Program-made: the position numbers and the translations under genes
Notes under the pieces: model-generated
Told to the model about the DNA's origin: nothing
Seen by the model: only the letters and a program-made list of their open reading frames with translations
Database searches by the model: none
In this document: positions 1-8,096 of the stretch, piece by piece
How the letters are laid out: each line of letters opens with the position of its first letter
How positions within the stretch are numbered: the stretch's first letter is position 1
Assembly (NCBI RefSeq): GCF_000337335.1
Contig: NZ_AOJN01000052.1
Location: 1 to 40,455 of the forward strand
Source of the DNA: Halorubrum distributum JCM 10118
GTDB lineage: Archaea; Halobacteriota; Halobacteria; Halobacteriales; Haloferacaceae
Direction of reading: 5' to 3'
DNA: 40,455 nucleotides

Positions 1-127
1 CCTTCGCGACGGATCCTGCCGCTCTTTGGCGAAAGCACCCCTCACCGCGGTCGCGTCTCGATCGAACGGTTTCGGTTCTGTTCGGCGCTCCGAAACGAGG
101 TCGCCGTCACCCGGACGCGCCGACGCC

Positions 128-334
128 TCAGGAGACGTCGTCCCACAGCCGCTCGTGGCCGTGGTACGTGAGCGGCTTCGAGACGTTGGTCACGAGACCG
201 ATGCTCGCCGCCTGCCCGACGTCGCCGACGACGAGAAACGCGACCGTCACCATCAGCGCCAGGTAGCGACCGGTCTCGACGACCGCCCGGCGACGGGCCT
301 GTATCGCCTCCCGCGAGAAACCGGCAGCTCCCAT
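128..334 (-). CDS. DUF2061-like small membrane protein
   Basis: The 68-residue product has one hydrophobic stretch (about residues 24-44) and ends in a segment reading TYHGHERLWDDVS. The pattern Arg-rich start, hydrophobic segment, short Gly/Gln-containing turn (VVGDVGQAASIG), then a His-Glu-Arg-Leu-Trp-Asp end resembles the DUF2061 family of small membrane proteins, whose function is unknown. The family assignment comes from recalled pattern, not a search. It starts with ATG at 334. It lies downstream of the acetyl-CoA synthetase gene on the same strand, 69 bases after that stop, so it could be read through from it. Bases 1-127 beyond its stop show no recognisable gene. Confidence 0.6.
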   Translation of the reverse strand: MGAAGFSREAIQARRRAVVETGRYLALMVTVAFLVVGDVGQAASIGLVTNVSKPLTYHGHERLWDDVS

Positions 335-403
335 GCCGGTCGATTCGGTCGCCGCGAATACGTACGTGGGACCCGCGTCAGAATGCGTTTACAGAGACCA
401 GAT

Positions 404-2359
404 TCACCTACTCATGTCTCGCACGGTCGACTCGATCTCGCCCACGACCTCGGGGTTTCGGAGCGCGCTCACGTCGCCGAACTCCTCGCCGCGGGCGATG
501 TCCTCCAGCAACCGCCGCATGATCTTCCCCGATCGCGTCTTCGGGAGTTCGGGGGTGAACACGACCCGGTCCGGGCGCGCCACGTCGCCGACGGTGCTCG
601 CCAGCCGGTCCGCGACCGCGTCGCGGAGGGGCTCGTCGGGCTCGACCCCGCTCTTCGTCGTCACGTACGCCACGATGTGCCCGTCGCCGTCCCCGACGAC
701 CGCGGCCTCGGTCACGCCGTCGGCGTCGACGATGGCCGCCTCCAGCTCGCCAGTGTTGAACCGCTGGGCGCGGACGTTGATCACGTCGTCGACGCGGCCG
801 AGGATCGTGACGTAACCGTCCTCGTCGACGGTCGCGCCGTCGCCGGTGCGGTAGCGCCAGCCGTCCTCGCCCTTCACCCAGTACTCCCGCAGGTAGCGCT
901 CGTCCCCCTCGCGGAGCCCGCGAAGCATGCCGGGCCACGGGGAGGCGAGCGTGAGGTACCCCGACTCGCCGGGGTCGACCGGCTCGCCGTCCTCGTCGAC
1001 GACTCGGGCGTCGATCCCCGGCAGCGGCGGGCCGACCTTCCCCGGCTTCATCGGCGCGATCCCCGGGAGGGTGGCGAGCGAGATGGCCCCCGTCTCCGTC
1101 TGCCACCACGTGTCGACGACGGGGGCGTCGCCGCCGCCGACGTGGTCGCGGTACCAGCGCCACGCCTTCGGCGTGATCGACTCGCCGACGGTCCCCAGCA
1201 GGCGGATCGAGGAGAGGTCGTGCGACTCGGGGTACTCCGCGCCCCACTTCATGAACGACCGGATCGCGGTCGGCGAGGTGTAGAAGACGCTCACCGCGTT
1301 GCGCTCGATAAGGTCCCAGACGCGGTCGCGGTCCGGGTAGTCGGGCGACCCCTCGTACAGCACGGTGGTCGTCCCCGTCGCGAGCGGGCCGTACACGCCG
1401 TAGGAGTGGCCCGTGATCCAGCCGATGTCGGCGGCGCACCAGTAGGTGTCCTCCGGGCGCACGTCGAGGACGTTCCGGGTCGTCCACGCGACGTGCGCGA
1501 GGTACCCCCCGGTCGCGTGCTCGACCCCCTTCGGCCGCCCGGTCGTCCCCGAGGTGTACATCACGAAGAGGAGGTCGGTCGCGTCGCGGGCGACCGGCTC
1601 GACCGTCTCCCCGTCGTGCGCGTCGACGAGCGCGTCGTACTCGTGTTCGTCGTCGCCCAGCGAGACGGCCAGCTCGTCGCCGAGGCGGTCGACGACGACC
1701 GCGGCCGACAGCTCCCCCTCGGCGCGGATCCGGGCGTTGTCCGCCTTCGACTTCTGGTTGAACGCGTCCTCCCGGCGGTAGTAGCCGTCGCAGGTGATCA
1801 GGTACTCCGAGTCGGCCGCGTCGATCCGCGTCGCGAGCGCCTCCGCGGACAGCCCCGCGAAGACGACGTTGTGCGGCGCGCCGATGCGCGCGCACGCCAG
1901 CATCGCGATCGGCAGCTCCGGGACCATCGGCAGGTACAGCGTGACCACGTCGTCCTCCTCGACGCCGAGCTCGCGGAGCCCGGCCGCGACCGCGTTCACC
2001 TCGCGGTGGAGGTCGAGGTACGTGTACGACCGGCGCTCGCCCCGCTTCCCGAACCACCGGATCGCGAGCTGGTTCCGGCGGTCGTCCAGGTGCCGGTCGA
2101 CGCAGTTCGCCGCGGCGTTGAGCCGCCCGTCCGGGAACCACTCGTAGAAGGGGGGGTGGGAGTCGTCGAGGACCGTCTCGTACTCGCGGTCCCACGTCAG
2201 GAGGTCGGCGGCCTCTCGCCACGCTTCCGGCCCCTCGCGGTCGAACCGCTCGTACACCGCGGGGTCGCTCGCGGCGGCTCGCGTCCGGAAGTCGGCCGGC
2301 GGTGGGACGGCGTCCTCGTCCCGCTCGACGAGCCGACCGTCGGTCCCGGGGTCGTCCAT
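404..2359 (-). CDS. acs: AMP-forming acetyl-CoA synthetase
   Basis: This 651-residue enzyme belongs to the ANL superfamily and makes acetyl-CoA from acetate, ATP and CoA through acetyl-AMP in the cytoplasm. Length matches bacterial and archaeal Acs. Visible signatures are the P-loop-like YTSGTTGRPKG, the acetate-pocket/adenylation motif DTWWQTETG with the Trp that restricts the acyl pocket, the YRTGDGA hinge region, and a C-terminal PKTRSGKIMRRLL with the catalytic, acetylatable lysine at about residue 612. One oddity is the usual CoA-tunnel segment SGHRLGT, which here reads VRAQRFNT (about 529-536), so the conserved Gly is replaced although the Arg is kept. Acetate is the likely substrate, but a related short acyl substrate or altered CoA handling is possible. 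A TATA-like box lies near 2389, so the mRNA is probably leaderless or nearly so. Confidence 0.9.
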   Translation of the reverse strand: MDDPGTDGRLVERDEDAVPPPADFRTRAAASDPAVYERFDREGPEAWREAADLLTWDREYETVLDDSHPPFYEWFPDGRLNAAANCVDRHLDDRRNQLAIRWFGKRGERRSYTYLDLHREVNAVAAGLRELGVEEDDVVTLYLPMVPELPIAMLACARIGAPHNVVFAGLSAEALATRIDAADSEYLITCDGYYRREDAFNQKSKADNARIRAEGELSAAVVVDRLGDELAVSLGDDEHEYDALVDAHDGETVEPVARDATDLLFVMYTSGTTGRPKGVEHATGGYLAHVAWTTRNVLDVRPEDTYWCAADIGWITGHSYGVYGPLATGTTTVLYEGSPDYPDRDRVWDLIERNAVSVFYTSPTAIRSFMKWGAEYPESHDLSSIRLLGTVGESITPKAWRWYRDHVGGGDAPVVDTWWQTETGAISLATLPGIAPMKPGKVGPPLPGIDARVVDEDGEPVDPGESGYLTLASPWPGMLRGLREGDERYLREYWVKGEDGWRYRTGDGATVDEDGYVTILGRVDDVINVRAQRFNTGELEAAIVDADGVTEAAVVGDGDGHIVAYVTTKSGVEPDEPLRDAVADRLASTVGDVARPDRVVFTPELPKTRSGKIMRRLLEDIARGEEFGDVSALRNPEVVGEIESTVRDMSR

Positions 2360-2384
2360 GACACTGTATGGCCCGCGGAGGCCC

Positions 2385-2393
2385 GTATACTTT
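2385..2393 (-). promoter_or_regulatory. TATA box of acs
   Basis: On the minus strand the sequence AAAGTATAC is centred about 30 bases before the acs ATG. Transcription would start only a few bases before the start codon. The box is seen in the sequence; its promoter role is inferred from spacing. Confidence 0.5.
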
Positions 2394-2479
2394 GTCCGGG
2401 TCGCCGCCGAGCGAGTCAGCGCCGAGCAAGAGTCGGCGCCGGACGCGGCGGCTCGCCGAGAGCGGCCGGTCGCCCCCGC

Positions 2480-3838
2480 TCAGGCCGACTCCTCGGCGGG
2501 CGGCGCCGAGAGCTCGGCGGCCTTCGCCCGGGCGCGGGCGACGATGGAGGGCTTCGCCTCGAAGTCGACGGTCACCTGGTCGCCCGCGTACGTCTCCTCG
2601 GCGACGTGCCCGTGGTCGTGGACCCACGAGACGAGGCTCATCGCGTCGTCCGAGACCGGGAGGACGAGCCGCTCGCGCTCCCAGTCCGGGAGCTCGTCCT
2701 CGACGCGGTCGCGGAGCTCCGCCACGCCCGCGCCCGTCTTCGCCGAGACGGCGACCGGGTCGGGCGCGACGCCCGAGAGCGCGCCGCGCTTGTCGGCGAG
2801 CTCCCCGGGCTCAAGCCGGTCGATCTTGTTGAACACGGTGACGACGGGCGCCTCGTTGCGCTCGTAGAGGGTGTCGTGGCTCGTCACGAGCTTCTCGCGC
2901 ATCTCCTCGACCGGCTCGCTGGCGTCGACGACGAGCAGCACGAGGTCGGCGCGGTAGACGGAGTCGAGCGTCGACTCGAACGACTCCACGAGCCAGTGGG
3001 GGAGGTCCGCGATGAAGCCGACCGTGTCGGTGAGGAGGACGTCGCGCTTCTCCATCTCGGCCCGGCGCGTCGTCGTCCCGAGCGTCGTGAACAGCATGTC
3101 CTGCGACTCGGCGGTGGTGTCGAGGTCGCGGTGGCGCTCGTCGTTCTCGTCGACGGCCAGCTCGTCGGCGAGCTGGCGCATCAGCGTCGACTTCCCCGCG
3201 TTGGTGTAGCCGGCGAGCGCGACGAGGTCGAACCCGGAGTCGCGGCGCTGCTCGCGGCGCGCCTCCTCCTTCTCCGCGATCGACTCCAGCTCGTCGCGGA
3301 TCTCGGAGATCTGCCGCTTGATGTCGCGCTCGACGCTCTCGTCGTACTCGCCGAGCCCCATGAACCCGGGCCGCTCGTCGCGCTTCGCCAGGCTCGCCTT
3401 CGCCTCCGCGCGGGGCAGCTCGTACCGGAGCTCCGCGAGCTCGACTTGGAGCTGCGCCTTCCGCGTGTTGGCTCGCTGGCCGAAGATCTCCAAGATGAGC
3501 GTGAACCGGTCGACGACCTCGACGCCCTCGGGGAGCTTCCCGCCGATGTTGAACGTCTGGTACGGGCCAACGTCGTTGTCGATGATCACGGCGTTCGCGT
3601 CCGTCCGGCGGACGAGGTCGCGCAGCTCCGCGACCTTCCCCTCGCCGAACATGAACGCGGCGTCCTCGGTGCGCGTCTGGGTGAGCTCGCCGACCACGTC
3701 GTAGCCAGCGGCGGCCGCGAGCTGTCCGATCTCGGTGAGATCGGCATCCCCGGAGTCGACGCGCTTGGCGACGACTGCGCGGCGTCCCTCGGTCGACGAC
3801 TCGGCGTCGGCGTCCGCTCTCCCGGTGCCCTCGCTCAT
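2480..3838 (-). CDS. hflX: HflX-family ribosome-associated GTPase
   Basis: This 452-residue GTPase is of the HflX type, a translation-factor-class protein that binds the large ribosomal subunit and in bacteria rescues or splits stalled ribosomes. The N-terminal HflX domain (about 20-190) includes TRTEDAAFMFGEGK and the QRANTRKAQLQVELAELRY helix. The G domain follows: G1 GYTNAGKST at 210-218, G2 region around FTTLGTT (250-256), G3 DTVGF at 271-275, G4 NKID at 337-340, G5 SAK at 365-367. A C-terminal subdomain follows to the end. The start overlaps the stop of the upstream DUF2209 gene by four bases (ATGA), which indicates translational coupling. The 120-base gap to acs contains acs's own promoter, so acs is probably a separate transcript. 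Confidence 0.95.
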   Translation of the reverse strand: MSEGTGRADADAESSTEGRRAVVAKRVDSGDADLTEIGQLAAAAGYDVVGELTQTRTEDAAFMFGEGKVAELRDLVRRTDANAVIIDNDVGPYQTFNIGGKLPEGVEVVDRFTLILEIFGQRANTRKAQLQVELAELRYELPRAEAKASLAKRDERPGFMGLGEYDESVERDIKRQISEIRDELESIAEKEEARREQRRDSGFDLVALAGYTNAGKSTLMRQLADELAVDENDERHRDLDTTAESQDMLFTTLGTTTRRAEMEKRDVLLTDTVGFIADLPHWLVESFESTLDSVYRADLVLLVVDASEPVEEMREKLVTSHDTLYERNEAPVVTVFNKIDRLEPGELADKRGALSGVAPDPVAVSAKTGAGVAELRDRVEDELPDWERERLVLPVSDDAMSLVSWVHDHGHVAEETYAGDQVTVDFEAKPSIVARARAKAAELSAPPAEESA

Positions 3839-4191
3839 CGCAGGAGCTCCCGGGCGGCGTACGCGGCGTGGTGTGCTGCCTGCACTGTTTCGCGCTCGCC
3901 TATGCTCTCGACGTATTTAAAGTCGGGCTGAAAGCTGAGTCCGACGCGTTCCGCCGGCTCTTCGTAGAACTCGCCGCCCTCGGCCACGACCGGCTCCTCG
4001 GGCGGCGAAGGGAGGTCGCCGACCGCCTCCGCTGCGAGCGCGACGGTCGCCTCCAGCGTCGGCCCCTCGCGCGCCGCCGCGAAGCCAATTCCCTCCACCG
4101 ACCGGATCCGCGAGGAGTCGACCCGCGCGTGGACCGCGGCCGCGACCATCAGGTACTCGCCGTCCTCCTCGTGGCGGCCGCTGATGTCCAC
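3835..4191 (-). CDS. DUF2209-like conserved archaeal protein
   Basis: The 118-residue protein begins VDISGRHEEDGEYLMVAAAV and resembles the DUF2209 family of small archaeal proteins, which I recognise by this N-terminal VDISGRH signature. The early Asp with Gly/Arg/His and the following strand suggest an RNase H-like fold, but that is inference and no catalytic set can be shown. No biochemical function is known to me. The only usable start in frame is GTG at 4191. The residues just upstream (PEVVG) look like a natural continuation, but a stop lies at 4219-4221 and there is no other start codon. The gene overlaps hflX by four bases, so the two are almost certainly one operon, which hints at a role near the ribosome or RNA. 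Confidence 0.7.
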   Translation of the reverse strand: MDISGRHEEDGEYLMVAAAVHARVDSSRIRSVEGIGFAAAREGPTLEATVALAAEAVGDLPSPPEEPVVAEGGEFYEEPAERVGLSFQPDFKYVESIGERETVQAAHHAAYAARELLR

Positions 4192-4318
4192 GCCGACGAC
4201 CTCAGGGGCGGGAGCGGTTCACCACGGTTCGACCGGTCCGCGCGTCCGCGCCGAGTGCCTGTGCGTCCATGCGAATACGTTAGTCACCCGGCGAATTGAA
4301 CGTTTCCGTCGGGCGTTC

Positions 4319-4398
4319 GACAGCGGCGGCGCTCAGGCGGGCATGCGACAGCGGCGGCGCTCAGGCGGGCATGCGACAGCGGCGGCGCTCAGGCGGGC
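4319..4398. repeat. 28-bp tandem repeat, about 2.9 copies
   Basis: The unit begins gacagcggcggcgctcaggc and continues gggcatgc. Copies span 4319-4346, 4347-4374 and 4375-4398 (last one 24 bases), followed by a degenerate partial copy running into the threonine aldolase stop codon. On the minus strand each unit repeats the stop-codon context of that gene (CTGAGCGCCGCCG), so the array looks like slippage or duplication of the gene's own 3' end. The array sits between the convergent-looking start of the DUF2209 gene and the end of ltaE. No coding role is supported. Confidence 0.85.
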
Positions 4399-4416
4399 GC
4401 ACGCCGGCGGCGGCGC

Positions 4417-5463
4417 TCAGTCCCGGAGGTCGTCGACGACGGCCCCGATCCGCTCGACCGCCTCGTCGACGTCGGTCTCGTCGACGTCGAGGTGCGTGGT
4501 GAACCGCGTCGTGTAGTCCGCGAACTCGACGCAGCCGACGCCGGCCTCCTTACACGCCGCGTAGAGCGACTCGGCCGGGACCCCGGCCTCCTCGGTGTGC
4601 GCGACGACGATGTTCGTGTCGGGCGCGGGCGCGTCGACACCGTCGAGCGCGTCGAGGCCGGCCGCGAGCCGCTCCGCGTTGGCGTGGTCCTCGGCGAGGC
4701 GGTCGACGTTCTCCAGCGCGCGGAGCCCGGGCGCGGCGATGATGCCCGCCTGCCGCATCCCGCCGCCGAACAGCTTGCGGACCCGGCGCGCGTCCTCGAC
4801 GAACGCCTCGTCGCCGGCGAGGATCGAGCCGACGGGCGCGCCGAGCCCCTTCGAGAGGCAGAAGGTGACGCTGTCGACGGGCGCGACGATCTCGCTCGCG
4901 TCGACGCCGAGCGCGACCGCGGCGTTGAACACGCGCGCGCCGTCGAGGTGGACCGGAACGCCGGCGTCGCGGGCGGCCTCGGCGGCGGCCGCGATCCGGT
5001 CGACCGGGACCGCCTTGCCGCCGCGGTAGTTATGGGTGTTTTCCAGAGAGAGGAGGCCAGTCCCTGGTCGGTGGAGGTCCTCGTCGACGAGTCCCTCGCG
5101 GACCGCCTCGGGGGTCGGGACGCAGCGCTCGCCGGCGTCGATCGTCCGGGTCTGGACGCCGGAGAGCTTGGCCGCGCCCGCCAGTTCCCAGCGGTAGATG
5201 TGGGACTCGCGCTCCAAGAGGAGCTCCTGGCCCGGCTCCGTGTGCGCGTGGACCGCGATCTGGTTCGCCATCGTCCCGGAGGGGACGTACAGCGCGGCCT
5301 CGGTGCCGACCGCCTCGGCCGCGCGGCGCTCCAACTCGTTGACGGTCGGGTCGTCGCGGTACACGTCGTCGCCGACCTCGGCGGTCGCGGCCGCGTCGCG
5401 CATCTCGTCCGAGGGCGCCGTGACGGTGTCGGACCGCAGGTCGATGAAGTCGTCGTCGGACAT
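4417..5463 (-). CDS. ltaE: Low-specificity L-threonine aldolase
   Basis: This 348-residue PLP-dependent fold-type I enzyme cleaves L-threonine or allo-threonine to glycine and acetaldehyde. Signatures are the N-terminal DLRSDTVTAPSDEM, the cofactor-binding PSGTMANQ (61-68), the substrate/cofactor His in ESHIYRWE (about 86-93), the PLP-ring Asp and Arg in HLDGARVFN (Asp174, Arg177), and the Schiff-base lysine in CLSKGLGAP (Lys205). The reading frame is open further upstream, but the family starts at MSDDDFIDLRSDT, giving ATG at 5463. A TATA-like GGATATATG lies about 33 bases before it. The product could feed glycine to the one-carbon enzymes encoded elsewhere in this window (gcvT, fhs, purU). 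Confidence 0.93.
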   Translation of the reverse strand: MSDDDFIDLRSDTVTAPSDEMRDAAATAEVGDDVYRDDPTVNELERRAAEAVGTEAALYVPSGTMANQIAVHAHTEPGQELLLERESHIYRWELAGAAKLSGVQTRTIDAGERCVPTPEAVREGLVDEDLHRPGTGLLSLENTHNYRGGKAVPVDRIAAAAEAARDAGVPVHLDGARVFNAAVALGVDASEIVAPVDSVTFCLSKGLGAPVGSILAGDEAFVEDARRVRKLFGGGMRQAGIIAAPGLRALENVDRLAEDHANAERLAAGLDALDGVDAPAPDTNIVVAHTEEAGVPAESLYAACKEAGVGCVEFADYTTRFTTHLDVDETDVDEAVERIGAVVDDLRD

Positions 5464-5491
5464 CGGTTGTCTGTCGTTCCGCGGCGGCGGG

Positions 5492-5500
5492 CATATATCC
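5492..5500 (-). promoter_or_regulatory. TATA box of ltaE
   Basis: The minus-strand GGATATATG is centred about 33 bases before the ltaE start codon. The spacing fits a transcript with a leader of only a few bases. The function is inferred from position. Confidence 0.5.
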
Positions 5501-5578
5501 CGCGCTCGGCGAACGCCCTCGGAGACCGACCGTTTCCGACGGTCCCGAGGCCGATCCACCCGGTTCCGCGTTCGGTCC

Positions 5579-5587
5579 CTATTTAAC
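5579..5587 (+). promoter_or_regulatory. TATA box of M32 carboxypeptidase gene
   Basis: The sequence CTATTTAAC is centred 27 bases before the ATG at 5610, the classical archaeal distance for a leaderless transcript. It lies in the divergent region shared with ltaE. Confidence 0.6.
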
Positions 5588-5609
5588 GACAGCGGCCGAT
5601 CCGTGGCGT

Positions 5610-7136
5610 ATGGCAACGGAAGCCGCGCCAGACGACGCAGCCGACGCACCGGACGCCTACGACGCCCTCCTCGACCGCGTCCAGCGGTGGAACGCGGTCG
5701 GCAGCGCCTCCGGCGTCCTCGGCTGGGACCAACAGGTGATGATGCCCGAGGGCGGGACACCCGCTCGGTCGAAGCAGCTCTCGGCGCTCTCCTCGGTCCA
5801 CCACGACATGGTCACCGCCGACGAGACGGGCGAGCTGCTCGACGAGCTCGACGACGCAGACCTCACGGACGAGCAGGCGGCGGTCGTCCGCGAGGTCCGC
5901 CGCGAGTACGAGCGAGCCGACGCCGTCCCGGTCGAGCTCGTCGAGGAGATCTCCGAGACGGGCTCCGAGGCGCTCCAGGCGTGGGAGGAGGCGAAGGCCG
6001 AGGACGACTTCGACGAGTTCGCCCCCTACCTCGAGAAGCACGTCGAGCTCAAACGCGAGTACGCCGAGCATATCGACCCCGACCGCGACCCCTACGAGGT
6101 CCTCTTCGAGGAGTTCGAGCCGTGCCTCTCGATGGAGCGCGCCGAGTCGATCCTCACGGAGCTCCGCGAGGCGCTCGTCCCGATGATCGAGGAGATCCGC
6201 GAGTCCGACGTCGAGCTCGCCGTCGACACGTTCGAGGGTACCTTCCCCGAGGACGACCAGGAGGCGCTCTCGCGGGAGGCGCTCGAACTCGTCGGCTACG
6301 ACTTCGACCGCGGCCGCCTCGACGTCTCCTCGCACCCGTTCACCTCGGGCAACCAGTTCGACTGCCGCGTGACGACCCGGTTCGACGAGAACGACCCGCT
6401 CGGCGCCGTCGGCTCGACGATCCACGAGTTCGGCCACGCGCAGTACAACCTCGGGCTCCCGCAGGAGCACTTCGGCACGCCGCTCGGCGAGTCGCGCGAC
6501 CTCTCGGTCCACGAGTCGCAGTCGCGCCTCTGTGAGAACCACGTCGGGCGCAGTAAGGCGTTCTGGGAGGAGTTCCTCCCCGTCTTCCAGGAGCACTTCC
6601 CGCAGACGGAGGAGGCGACGGTTCAGGACGCTTACGAGGCGTTCAACCAGGTGTACGAGGACAACCTCATCCGCGTCGAGGCCGACGAGCTCACCTACCA
6701 CCTCCACATCGTGATCCGGTTCGAGATCGAGCGCGACCTGATCCGCGGCGACCTCGACGTCGAGGACGTGCCCGAAGTGTGGAACGACAAGTACGAGGAG
6801 TACCTCGGCATCCGGCCCGACACCGACAGCGAGGGCTGCCTCCAGGACATCCACTGGAGCCACGGCAACTTCGGCTACTTCCCCACCTACTCGCTGGGCT
6901 CCGTGATGGCCGCCCAGCTGTTCGAGGCCGCCGAGGACGAGATCGACGACCTCCACGGGAAGATCGCCGACGGCGAGTTCGGCGACCTCCACGACTGGCT
7001 CGGCGAGAACGTCCATCAGCACGGCTCCCGCTACGAGACCAACGAGCTGGTGGTGCGCGCGACCGGCGAGGACTTCTCGGCGGACGCGTTCCTCGACTAC
7101 GTCGACGAGAAGTACGGCGAGCTGTACGGCATCTGA
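5610..7136 (+). CDS. Carboxypeptidase Taq-type metallopeptidase (M32)
   Basis: This 508-residue cytoplasmic zinc carboxypeptidase of family M32 removes C-terminal residues from peptides. The family motifs appear in order: SSHPFT (240-245), zinc-site HEFGH at 272-276 (HExxH form), HESQSR at 301-306 with the third zinc ligand Glu302, the helical RVEADELTYHLHIVIRFEIE region, and GCLQDIHWSHGNFGYFPTYS near the C terminus. The length is standard for the family (about 500). The start is ATG, with a TATA box 27 bases upstream, so the mRNA is probably leaderless. The gene is monocistronic: it is divergent from ltaE and followed by a T-rich run at 7164-7168. It probably takes part in intracellular peptide turnover. 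Confidence 0.95.
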   Translation: MATEAAPDDAADAPDAYDALLDRVQRWNAVGSASGVLGWDQQVMMPEGGTPARSKQLSALSSVHHDMVTADETGELLDELDDADLTDEQAAVVREVRREYERADAVPVELVEEISETGSEALQAWEEAKAEDDFDEFAPYLEKHVELKREYAEHIDPDRDPYEVLFEEFEPCLSMERAESILTELREALVPMIEEIRESDVELAVDTFEGTFPEDDQEALSREALELVGYDFDRGRLDVSSHPFTSGNQFDCRVTTRFDENDPLGAVGSTIHEFGHAQYNLGLPQEHFGTPLGESRDLSVHESQSRLCENHVGRSKAFWEEFLPVFQEHFPQTEEATVQDAYEAFNQVYEDNLIRVEADELTYHLHIVIRFEIERDLIRGDLDVEDVPEVWNDKYEEYLGIRPDTDSEGCLQDIHWSHGNFGYFPTYSLGSVMAAQLFEAAEDEIDDLHGKIADGEFGDLHDWLGENVHQHGSRYETNELVVRATGEDFSADAFLDYVDEKYGELYGI

Positions 7137-7163
7137 ACCGGGAGCGCACACCGACCGTCCCCG

Positions 7164-7168
7164 TTTTT
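7164..7168 (+). terminator. T-run terminator after the carboxypeptidase gene
   Basis: Five T residues in an otherwise GC-rich stretch lie about 28 bases after the stop codon. Archaeal RNA polymerase terminates at such short U tracts. The run also forms the last bases before the stop of the opposite-strand CPBP remnant. Confidence 0.4.
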
Positions 7169-7290
7169 ACGAGAGCACCCGAACCAGCGACGGCGTTGCG
7201 AGCGGCACGTGGAGCGAGGCGTGCGCGACCATCGCCGCTGCGAGGCTGCGCCGCCAGTAGGGCCACCCGAACGCGACGCCCGCGGCTATC
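7167..7290 (-). pseudogene. C-terminal remnant of a CPBP-type membrane protease
   Basis: Just after the stop of the 7286-7900 gene, another minus-strand frame reads RIAAGVAFGWPYWRRS, then LAAAMVAHASLHVPL, ending with TAA. This matches the C-terminal end of CPBP intramembrane proteases (CAAX/bacteriocin-processing family), where a GxxxGWxYWR helix precedes an AAMxxHxxxD/H/N helix. The family's N-terminal parts (EExxxR motif and first helices) are absent: the same frame upstream only runs antisense-like through the neighbouring membrane protein gene. The simplest reading is that a deletion or rearrangement removed the 5' two thirds of the gene and joined the rest to the neighbour. The family is recognised by motif only. 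Confidence 0.55.
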
Positions 7291-7900
7291 CGAGCCGGAA
7301 CCCGGTCATCAACACGATGAGGACGAGCATCACGGCGCCCTCGAACAGCCCGACCACGAGGTTCTTCTTCTCTATCGATTCGAGCCGCGAGGCGTCCGGG
7401 TCCGGCGACAGCGTCTCGTAGTACGCGCTGAGCTGGAGCCGGTGCGGGACCGCTAACCCGAACGCGAACAGCCCCCAGCCGAGGCCGAGCGCGAGCCCCG
7501 ACCACATCCCGCCGAAGCCGTAGCCGAGCCCGAGGTCGGGCGTCAACAACACCGTCCCGGACAGCACCGTCGTCAGCGAGAAGCCGACGAGGAAGAAGAC
7601 GGCCTTCGGAATCAGCGTCCTGTTCACCGCGGCCGACGCCTCCTCGTCGAGGCCGCCCAGCGTCGGCCCGATAATCGCGGGGAAGATCAGCGCGAAGCCG
7701 AACCACACCGCGCCGGCGGCGACGTGGGTATAAAAGAGGAGTTCGGTACTCACGAGCGCGAGGCTCGCGGCGAGGAACGCCAGCGGCACGAGGAAGCTCC
7801 CGGCCGCGAACGCCGGGTTCGCGGCGTCCGCGAGGTGGCGAACTCGATCGACGAATCCCGACTCAGCGACGTGACGGCTACCTTCGTCGGCGACGGCCAT
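7286..7900 (-). CDS. Integral membrane protein, unknown function
   Basis: The product is about 204 residues with roughly four hydrophobic segments (near residues 30-52, 55-80, 98-122 and 125-147, then one more close to the C terminus). It contains THVAAGAVWFGFALIFP, a His/Trp-containing helix of the sort seen in CopD/DUF2269-like membrane proteins, but I cannot assign a family. The frame is open back to a GTG at 7945. I prefer ATG at 7900, because an AT-rich CATTTGAC box lies about 26 bases upstream of it and the first 15 extra codons have weaker codon bias. The C terminus abuts the CPBP remnant, so the original 3' context of this gene has probably been rearranged. Confidence 0.75.
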   Translation of the reverse strand: MAVADEGSRHVAESGFVDRVRHLADAANPAFAAGSFLVPLAFLAASLALVSTELLFYTHVAAGAVWFGFALIFPAIIGPTLGGLDEEASAAVNRTLIPKAVFFLVGFSLTTVLSGTVLLTPDLGLGYGFGGMWSGLALGLGWGLFAFGLAVPHRLQLSAYYETLSPDPDASRLESIEKKNLVVGLFEGAVMLVLIVLMTGFRLG

Positions 7901-8096
7901 GGACGCCGGATCCCGAGTCTCCGTCAAATGCGTTCTGGTCGACACGATCGCGGCCGGTTCTCGGCGGTGACCACGTGCTCACCACCCCGGTACTCCATTG
8001 AGTACCCGTAGTTGGTAGTTGACCGATCTCGATCGCTCAGTACAGAGGAAGAGATGAGCGATAGCGGGAGTAGGTGTAGTATATCGTGACCGAGGT

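Noticed and set aside
26-3931. A 1301-codon open frame on the plus strand
   Set aside because: It is antisense to acs and hflX, composed of Arg/Val/Asp-rich text with no domain. In DNA with very high GC at third positions, antisense frames rarely meet stops.
4202-4270. A 22-codon ORF (MDAQALGADARTG) before the DUF2209 gene
   Set aside because: It is out of frame with DUF2209, with no SD or TATA box at the right distance. It could be an upstream ORF but nothing supports it.
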